This document shows positions 31,418 through 36,319 of a DNA stretch of 36,319 bases, piece after piece. The stretch's first letter is position 1; the number at the start of each line of letters is the position of its first letter. The notes under the pieces are model-generated. The model was not told where the DNA came from. It worked only from the letters and a program-made list of their open reading frames with translations, and searched no databases. Origin of the DNA: Chromatiaceae bacterium (GTDB lineage: Bacteria > Pseudomonadota > Gammaproteobacteria > Chromatiales > Chromatiaceae); the NCBI GenBank assembly GCA_025458165.1, contig JALOTB010000032.1, positions 1-36,319 on the forward strand. Reading direction: 5' to 3'. The translations under genes and the position numbers were made by a program.

Positions 31418-31677
31418 CAGCCTTGTTGCTTGCGCGCGGCCAGGCGGTTCGTGGCCTCCCGGCGGATCGCCGTCCAGTCCTCCGCGGCCAGTGGCGCCTC
31501 GGGACTGTTCAGCCCTTCGAGGAGCGCCGACTCCAGCGCCTCCTGAGCCTTGCGCCGCTCGTCGGCACGAATCAGCTCGCGCACGTACTCGCTCGCGCTG
31601 CTGTAGCGCCCCTGGGCCACCTGCCCGTCAACGAACGCCTTGAGCGGATCGGGCAGGGAAATGTTCATGGTCTGCAT
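31417..31677 (-). CDS. parD: ParD-type ribbon-helix-helix antitoxin
   Basis: Antitoxin of 86 residues. The N-terminal ribbon-helix-helix MNISLPDPLKAFVDGQVAQG, then RYSSASEYVRELIRADERR, is a clear ParD DNA-binding domain. The C-terminal helix should bind the toxin. A strong GGAGG ribosome binding site lies 7 bases before the ATG at 31677; the open frame continues upstream to 31857 but lacks family resemblance. Tandem palindromes just upstream are the likely autoregulatory operator. Confidence 0.92.
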   Translation of the reverse strand: MQTMNISLPDPLKAFVDGQVAQGRYSSASEYVRELIRADERRKAQEALESALLEGLNSPEAPLAAEDWTAIRREATNRLAARKQQG

Positions 31678-31701
31678 CGGGCACCTCCGTTTGCCCTCAG
31701 G

Positions 31702-31733
31702 TTGGCACGGTCGCCAAGGGTTGGCAACCCTTG
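31702..31733. promoter_or_regulatory. tandem palindromes, probable parDE operator
   Basis: TTGGC/GCCAA (31702-31706 and 31713-31717) and a perfect CAAGGGTT-GGC-AACCCTTG (31715-31733) overlap, 25-56 bases before the parD start. ParD proteins bind such repeats with their toxin to repress the operon. Confidence 0.6.
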
Positions 31734-31788
31734 CCATGTGACGCAGGTTTTCGGCTAGGCAGGCTTCGAAGACGGCGGCGCCCCGTAC

Positions 31789-31802
31789 TTTCGCATGCGA
31801 AA
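31789..31802. promoter_or_regulatory. 14-base perfect palindrome
   Basis: TTTCGCATGCGAAA is fully self-complementary. It lies between the parDE operator and the second TOPRIM-type remnant. The form resembles plasmid/ICE regulator sites such as the TTTAGC-type KorB operator, but no regulator gene is seen here. Confidence 0.4.
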
Positions 31803-31840
31803 AATCCCCGCTCCCTGGTGACGGTCTTGGCCGCCCGGCG

Positions 31841-32686
31841 GTGACAAAAATCGTCATCGCCCGGGGCGAGGACCAGCACTGGATCTACTTCTCGGTGCGC
31901 GACGACGCCGACAACGGCAGCATCATCGACTTCGTCCAGCGCCGGCGCCGTTGTACCCTCGGCGATGTCCGCCGCGAACTGCGCCCCTGGATCGGCGGTA
32001 CCGTCGCCCGGACCGACCTCAAGCTCTACGTCCCCGAGGTGGTCCCGGTCTCCACGAACCGGGCCGGCGTCATCCGCGCCCTGGCCGCCATGCGGCCGGT
32101 CCAGACCCATCGCTACCTGGAAGAGGAGCGGGCCATCCCCCGCGAGTTGCTCGGCGATCCCCGCTTCGAGGGCCGCATCCTGGTGGACGCCCGCTCCAAC
32201 GCCGTCTTCCCCCAGTTCGACCGCGACGGACCCTGCGGCTACGAGATCAAGAACCACGGCTTCACCGGCTTCGCCCCGGGCGGAGAGAAGGGGCTCTGGA
32301 TGTCCAGGGTGCGCAGCACCGACACCGCTCTCGTGATCGCCGAGAGCGCCATCGATGCCCTGAGCTACGTGGCGCTGCATCCCGACGAGAACACTCGCTA
32401 CGCGAGCTTTGGGGGGACCATGAACCCAAGCCAGCCGGCCATCATCGAGGCCGTGACTGTTGATGCGGGCAAGGGGGAATTGGCAGTAGACAGGGTCACG
32501 CCACCAGAGACTAAAGACTGGAACGATGTACTTCTGCGTGCGGGTGGGCGGCACAGCTCTTGCGTTTTGCGGCGGGCGCTATCGACCCACTGCCGACGCT
32601 CAGCACGCAGACCTGAGCGGCAGGTTTGGGTCGGGACCGGTCCCACCTGCCGGGAGGAGGCTGAAGCGAGGGTAGAATATCGATAG
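31841..32686 (+). pseudogene. truncated DUF3991/TOPRIM-type plasmid/ICE protein, copy 2
   Basis: The open frame of 281 codons contains IVIARGEDQHWIYFSVRDDA, GSIIDFVQRRRRCTLGDVRR, EIKNHGFTGFAPGGEKGLWM, ALVIAESAIDALSYVALHP and RYASFGGTMNPSQPAIIEAV: the N-terminal and first TOPRIM part of a protein common on conjugative elements. It then jumps to LAVDRVTPPETKDWNDVLLR, skipping the segment that should hold the acidic metal-binding residues. The N-terminal portion is lost; a single extra A in the run at 31845-31849 would explain the shift from an expected PGGDKIVIARG. Residues after about 32555 look non-native. I treat it as inactive. Confidence 0.7.
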
Positions 32687-32739
32687 CGGCCCCTCGGTGG
32701 TTCCCGCGGAGGACTGATTTGGGCTGCCACCGATCTCCA

Positions 32740-32753
32740 CCTCCCGCGGGAGG
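32740..32753. repeat. 14-base GC palindrome
   Basis: CCTCCCGCGGGAGG is a perfect palindrome between two gene remnants. Its role is unknown; it may be a leftover hairpin of the decayed element. Confidence 0.35.
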
Positions 32754-32849
32754 CGGGGGCAACGACAACCAGACGTTGGTTCAAAGGGATACACCGCGCC
32801 GCCGACCCGCTTTGCCTCTGCCTGGCAGGACCACAAGGATGCCGTTATC

Positions 32850-33116
32850 GTGGCCGCCGCAGACGCCGATTGGCGTGGCGGCGTCGAGCGATTCCTGCGC
32901 GAGCTCGGCGGTGACCCGGCGAAGATCGGCCGGCACCTCGAACTGCTGGGAGAGCGGGCCGCGGGCCACCGCCCGTGGGGCAACGAACTGGCGGACCGTC
33001 TGCTCGCGAATGGCCGCCCCATGCCTCCCGCGCGCGCCTACGCCGAGATGCTCGTCACGGAGTCGATCCTCCCGCTGTACGATGCCGGCGGCATCGAGGA
33101 CGGGCTGACGGCTTGA
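32850..33116 (+). CDS. short ORF, probable C-terminal fragment of an unidentified gene
   Basis: Eighty-eight residues from GTG 32850. The frame stays open upstream to about 32.76 kb with protein-like sequence (TRFASAWQDHKDAVIVAAAD), so the start shown may not be real. The composition, with amphipathic helices such as GGVERFLRELGGDPAKIGRH and ARAYAEMLVTESILPLY, looks like true coding sequence. I do not recognise the family. Its place between element remnants suggests it is the tail of a mobile-element gene. Confidence 0.45.
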   Translation: MAAADADWRGGVERFLRELGGDPAKIGRHLELLGERAAGHRPWGNELADRLLANGRPMPPARAYAEMLVTESILPLYDAGGIEDGLTA

Positions 33117-33146
33117 GCCCAGCGCGGTGCGCGACTGGGTGAACTG

Positions 33147-33559
33147 GTGGCCGCGCTGACCGAGCAACTTAAGGCGCGCTTCGCCTCTGTCGGCGTGGGC
33201 TCCACGGGCGGCGGCGTCGGGGCGGCGGCCGACCCGGCTTGCGTGGTTCATCCGGCCCTGGGGTACCCCGGCCGGAGGACTTCCTGTGGTCGATCACGGT
33301 GTGGGGCCCGGAGCTTCTCGATCCGGCTTTCGCGTCGCGGCTCGACGCGGTGCCCATTGAGGACGCGCGGCTCGACAGGATCGACGGGTACCTGCGTCCC
33401 TACCTACGGATAGCCGAGCGCCGGCTGAACTATGGCGGGCGGATGCTCCAGTTCCGCTTACTGTTCGGATCTGAGCAGCGCAACGAACGCGCCTATCTCG
33501 ACTCGCCACTGGCGCAGCGGGTTGGGTTGCGGACCACCAACCTGCAGTATCGGGGCTGA
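33147..33559 (+). pseudogene. frameshifted gene fragment of unknown family
   Basis: One frame gives LTEQLKARFASVGVGSTGGG (from about 33150). Another continues from about 33239 with PEDFLWSITVWGPELLDPAF and RLDRIDGYLRPYLRIAERRL, ending at a TGA before 33560. The two parts read as one protein if a frameshift occurred near 33235-33290. No family recognised. It is in the same direction as the TOPRIM-type remnants and may belong to the same former element. Confidence 0.4.
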
Positions 33560-34277
33560 CTGCCCAGCCGCGCGTGCGCACCGACCCTGAGCGCCACTGA
33601 GAGAACCTTGGCCGCTGCGCCGCACGCTGGCTTCCCCCGCAAAGTGCGAGAGCTGGCTACCGCCACCATCGGCCACTGACTCCTTCGGGAGGAGGTTCCG
33701 GCCGGGCACTGAACCCGCTGCCCTTCGGCGTTCGCAACGCGCGCGACCGTGAAAACGCCCTGACCCCGCGAAGCGGACTGTCGGCCCCGCGGGCTTCGGT
33801 GCTGCAGCGACGCCTGGGTCACTCCCGGAAAGTGCCTGACAGTCCGACGTGGCAGGTGGTCAGTGGACCCCGGCCAACAGCCGACATCGCGACCGTCATG
33901 CGTGGCGAGCCACTGTTAAGTTTTCTAGCACCCCGTCGAGCGGGACCGGCCAGGGCAGGTCCCGGCCAGGAGCGGTCGTCCAGATGCCCGGAAGCAGGGA
34001 CTGCAATACGAGGCACAGCCGTCGCCCGGTAGATTTGGGACGAAGATGATGAGGCAGCTGTTCCAGCAATTTCGTGGGCTGGCGCCGCTTTCGCCCTGCC
34101 GACGGTACCCCCCGGACTGGATGAGCTGCCACCGGGCAACCTCCAAAGAGGTTCGTCCTGCGATTCGCTCGCATCAACTCAGCCGCATTTGCCGCTGGCC
34201 TTATGCACGCACTGCCACCCCCACGCCTATGTTTCATCGAGAATTCTCCGAGGCAGGCAGGCGGATAGCCGGCCCGT
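33560..34277. other. gene-free stretch with repeat fragments
   Basis: No convincing reading frame is seen on either strand. It holds the second copy of the dispersed repeat (33943-33977), whose CGGGACC/GGTCCCG arms (33941-33947 and 33958-33964) could form a hairpin with a 10-base loop. The core CCCGGCCAACAGC also occurs at 33869-33881. The rest appears to be degraded sequence. Confidence 0.5.
33943..33977. repeat. dispersed 35-base repeat, copy 2
   Basis: Matches 30614-30648 at 31 of 35 positions. In this copy the arms CGGGACC and GGTCCCG, starting two bases before the repeat, pair perfectly; in copy 1 only GGACC/GGTCC pair. Confidence 0.6.
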
Positions 34278-34389
34278 TTACCCGGCAAGACGGCCGGTAG
34301 TTCTGACATATGAGGCAGACTTGCCGGGTAACTTGGGCGGGAAGGAACCGCCAAACCGACGCAACCCGTGGACATGGTGTCGGTTTTTT
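34278..34389 (+). ncRNA. candidate structured small RNA
   Basis: Three stem-loops follow one another in a gene-free region. The first pairs TTACCCGGCAAG (34278-34289) with CTTGCCGGGTAA (34320-34331), 12 perfect pairs. The second is GGCGG-GAAGGAA-CCGCC (34336-34352), with AGGA exposed in the loop. The third is a Rho-independent terminator ending in six T (34353-34389). A terminator with no protein gene for about 800 bases upstream suggests a short non-coding transcript. No convincing promoter was found, so the 5' end is unknown. It may instead be a relic of an element. Confidence 0.4.
34353..34389 (+). terminator. Rho-independent terminator
   Basis: AAACCGAC (34353-34360) pairs with GTCGGTTT (34379-34386), an eight-pair stem with an 18-base loop, and the T run covers 34384-34389. 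It is the clearest intrinsic terminator in the window and would also insulate the toxin-antitoxin genes that follow. Confidence 0.65.
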
Positions 34390-34407
34390 GATTTGATGCG
34401 TGTCGAG

Positions 34408-34432
34408 GGACCATATATCAGGCACATGGTCC
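34408..34432. promoter_or_regulatory. inverted repeat upstream of the addiction module
   Basis: GGACCAT (34408-34414) and ATGGTCC (34426-34432) are perfect arms around an 11-base AT-richer spacer, 73 bases before the antitoxin start. It is a candidate operator for autoregulation. Confidence 0.4.
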
Positions 34433-34505
34433 GCCGAGATCTCGTGAGCGGCCTATGAACTGCAAGCTTAGAATTCGCAATCAACTTTTGTAGATGGAGT
34501 CGGCT

Positions 34506-34739
34506 ATGGCTCGAGCACTTTCAGAAATAGAGCGAGAGATTCGAGAGCTGGATGCAGATCAAAAGCGCGATTTGCTGCGGACGCTCATTGCAGAACTTGA
34601 TGCACCGGCCGATGCCGAAGTCGCAAAAGCGTGGCTGAAAGAGTCTCAAAGACGATATCGAGAGCTCGTAGAAGGTAATGTGAAGGGAGTCCCTGGCCAG
34701 CTCGTATTTGAGCGGCTGCGAGCGCGTACCGGGGGATGA
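34506..34739 (+). CDS. addiction-module antitoxin (TIGR02574-like)
   Basis: Small helical protein of 77 residues: MARALSEIEREIRELDADQK, then LLRTLIAELDAPADAEVAKA and an SQRRYRELVEGNVKGVPG segment. This layout is that of the 'putative addiction module component' family paired with RelE/ParE toxins. I prefer the ATG at 34506, which has GGAG 6 bases upstream, over the in-frame ATG at 34494, which has none. The gene is visibly AT-richer than the housekeeping genes, suggesting recent acquisition. It overlaps the toxin gene by ATGA. Confidence 0.82.
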   Translation: MARALSEIEREIRELDADQKRDLLRTLIAELDAPADAEVAKAWLKESQRRYRELVEGNVKGVPGQLVFERLRARTGG

Positions 34740-35032
34740 AATACGAATTTCACCCCGAGGCGGAGTTCGAGGTCATTGAAGCAGCGGCGCACTATGAACG
34801 AGAGGTCCCAGGGCTTGGCGTTCGCTTTGGAGACGAGGTGGAGCGCGTAATTGACCTGCTCATCAAGAACCCAAAGCTTGGTGCTCCGATCCAAGAGGAC
34901 ATTCGGCACTTTGTTCTTCGCCAATTCCCTTTCTCAGTAATCTATGCGGAAGTTGGCGATATTTTGTACGTACTTGCGATAGCTCATAGCAGTCGAAAGC
35001 CGGGATACTGGTCGGAGCGAAGCGACCGCTAA
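34736..35032 (+). CDS. RelE/ParE-superfamily toxin
   Basis: Toxin of 98 residues: YEFHPEAEFEVIEAAAHYER, then GLGVRFGDEVERVIDLLIKN and RHFVLRQFPFSVIYAEVGD, ending VLAIAHSSRKPGYW. These are the standard RelE/ParE helix-helix-sheet elements. It starts on the ATGA overlap with the antitoxin stop, showing coupled translation. The same AT-richer composition as its partner supports joint transfer. Whether it targets gyrase or ribosomal mRNA cannot be told from sequence. Confidence 0.88.
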   Translation: MKYEFHPEAEFEVIEAAAHYEREVPGLGVRFGDEVERVIDLLIKNPKLGAPIQEDIRHFVLRQFPFSVIYAEVGDILYVLAIAHSSRKPGYWSERSDR

Positions 35033-35369
35033 CGACGCGCTCGAGGCCGACGCTTGACCGAGCCCTCTTTCGCTGCCGCTCCAGTCGGCCGACGTCAAGC
35101 GCGACTCAACGCGAGCATTATCCCGGTCGGGACCGCGTCAGATCTACCAGCGGACAGTCCGAGACGAGCCGCGACTGACATCTGCGGGTCGGGCAGGACC
35201 AATGGGAGTGCCGCAGTTTCGCTGGTCGGCGTCCGGTGGAGCCCGAGACCGGATTGGATGCCAATTTCGCAGACTGAGGCGCCGGACAGCGCGGATATGG
35301 CAAATTGCGGCGGGGGCGCGATGTCGCTGGTCGCTGTGCTTCCAGGAAGGAGCGCCCACCGCGGCCTCA
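35033..35369. other. gene-free stretch before the lipoprotein gene
   Basis: Frames here are open but have arginine- and serine-rich, low-information translations. No promoter, RNA gene or repeat stands out. The reading frame of the following lipoprotein stays open back to 35202, but that part looks non-coding. GGAAGGAG at 35345-35352 may help translation of the next gene, although it is 17 bases from the chosen start. Confidence 0.4.
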
Positions 35370-36041
35370 GTGGCCCGGTGGACCGCTGTGCTCCTTGCCT
35401 GGCTCTGCACGGTCGCAGGCTGCGCCGGCCCTCCCGCGCCCCACGTGCGCCAAGCGGGGATCGCCGCATTCCCCGCTTCCCCGGCGCCGTCGATCCTCCT
35501 CTACCGACCGAGGCTCAGCGTGCGCGCGCCGCAGATCCTGTTTGGCGCCGAGGATCAAGGGCCGGGGCTCAGCGCGCTGGCCGGTATGAGCAATCCCTTG
35601 CTGTTTCTGGCGGCGGAGGTGGCAGCCGGCGTCGGCCTACCTCCGGCGACTTCGGTGATCGAGGTGACGCCCACCACCCTGGCGGATCTGCGTTCCCAGG
35701 ATCCGGATGCGCTGGTCCTGCTCCTCTTCTCGGGCGGCTGGTATCTGGACTACCAGCGCTTGCCGCTGCGACTGCAGGAGTATCGGCTGAGCTTCAGCGT
35801 GATCGCCAAGCTCCTGCCACGCGGACGGGTGGTGCGGGGTACCGCGACCCTCGCACGTCCCGGCGCGGCCCGGGAGGGAACCTGCTACTACCTCGGCGCC
35901 CGTTATCCCCTCGCGGACGGGCGACGCGACAGCGGAGCGCGCCTGCGGGAGGCCATGGTCGCGGGCCTGACCACCTGCGCCCAGCGGCTGGCCATCGGGT
36001 TCAAGACCGCGACGGCAACCGTCGCGGGATACGGACCATAA
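35370..36041 (+). CDS. probable lipoprotein of unknown function
   Basis: Protein of 223 residues from GTG 35370. The N-terminus WTAVLLAWLCTVAGCAG is a lipoprotein signal with the lipobox VAGC and acylated C18. The mature part contains ALVLLLFSGGWYLDYQRLPL and YRLSFSVIAKLLPRGRVVRG, beta-rich segments with a further pair of cysteines (in GTCYYLGARYPL and TTCAQRL). I do not recognise the family. The start is uncertain: GTG 35379 is another option, and the frame is open upstream. It should sit at the inner or outer membrane facing the periplasm. Confidence 0.7.
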   Translation: MARWTAVLLAWLCTVAGCAGPPAPHVRQAGIAAFPASPAPSILLYRPRLSVRAPQILFGAEDQGPGLSALAGMSNPLLFLAAEVAAGVGLPPATSVIEVTPTTLADLRSQDPDALVLLLFSGGWYLDYQRLPLRLQEYRLSFSVIAKLLPRGRVVRGTATLARPGAAREGTCYYLGARYPLADGRRDSGARLREAMVAGLTTCAQRLAIGFKTATATVAGYGP

Positions 36042-36319
36042 CCTGCCCCTGGTCACCGGAGGTCCAACCCCCAACCAATCGCACCGCCGCCTAACCCTCT
36101 GGCCACAACCGAAGGTGCGCGCCGAGCGCTCGCGGCCGGCGACCGTCGGCTGGCGGCGCAGCTTACCTGCAGACATCCTGCCGCCAGACTTTGCGAGGGG
36201 GGATCGACAACGCGGGTTGAGCGGGTGTGAGGAGGTGCCGCGTACGGTCCGAGTGGAGGGGCGCAAACGGCCAGGACCTGCCACCCGCCGCGTCGCTGGA
36301 TTGACCGCAAGACGCGCAT
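36042..36319. other. gene-free end of the window
   Basis: No convincing coding frame, RNA gene or repeat is visible. A minus-strand frame open to the edge has an arginine- and proline-rich translation without family resemblance. Confidence 0.4.

Noticed and set aside
33560..34277. Possible CRISPR array or tandem repeats in the gene-free region
   Set aside because: Repeated pieces are few, imperfect and irregularly spaced. There is no direct-repeat/spacer rhythm and no cas gene.
36053..36319. Minus-strand frame open to the window edge
   Set aside because: The translation is low in information and rich in Arg, Ser and Pro, with no family resemblance.

Overview
The window is GC-rich proteobacterial chromosome. 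Gene content points to a gammaproteobacterium, most likely of the Chromatiales (purple sulfur bacteria): a System I cytochrome c maturation operon, a two-subunit pyruvate carboxylase, a complete glyoxylate bypass with aceK, and xseA divergent from guaBA. The order-level placement is inferred from gene content and base composition, not from a search.

Layout. 282-7320 is a tightly overlapping ccmABCDEFGHI operon, followed by an unrecognised multi-pass membrane protein (7338-8453). A universal stress protein gene on the minus strand (8472-8918) separates it from the two-subunit biotin-dependent pyruvate carboxylase (9099-12356). 12535-15877 is a compact co-directional group of an Fe(II)/2-oxoglutarate dioxygenase, an N-carbamoylputrescine amidase-type hydrolase, an anthranilate phosphoribosyltransferase-like protein and a small Rieske protein; I know of no described pathway for this combination. 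15996-22263 holds a LysR regulator, malate synthase, isocitrate lyase and isocitrate dehydrogenase kinase/phosphatase. The three bypass genes are in three transcription units (aceB forward, aceA reverse, aceK forward), unlike the enterobacterial aceBAK operon, with palindromic candidate operators between the divergent aceA and aceK. 22451-23727 holds a MazEF-like module and a Uma2-family nuclease. 23897-29089 is housekeeping (xseA, guaB, guaA, tadA), closed by tRNA-Ser(CGA).

From the tRNA to about 35 kb the character changes. There is an unrecognised coiled-coil membrane protein, a frameshifted PIN-domain (DUF3368-like) toxin remnant, a roughly 175-bp MITE-like element with perfect terminal repeats and a target duplication, two decayed copies of a DUF3991/TOPRIM-type plasmid/ICE protein flanking an intact parDE-like module, further gene fragments, dispersed hairpin repeats, a possible structured small RNA ending in a Rho-independent terminator, and an AT-richer ParE/addiction-module pair. 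This reads as an eroded genomic island beside a tRNA gene. The window ends with a probable lipoprotein.

How the genes work together: pyruvate carboxylase and the glyoxylate bypass both replenish C4 acids, which fits an organism growing on acetate or pyruvate, and AceK diverts isocitrate into the bypass by phosphorylating isocitrate dehydrogenase. The ccm operon supplies c-type cytochromes for respiratory or photosynthetic electron transfer. The most original items for follow-up are the dioxygenase/amidase/AnPRT-like/Rieske operon, the CcmC variant with two extra cysteines next to its heme ligand, the aceA-aceK palindromes, the MITE-like element and the candidate small RNA near 34.3 kb.
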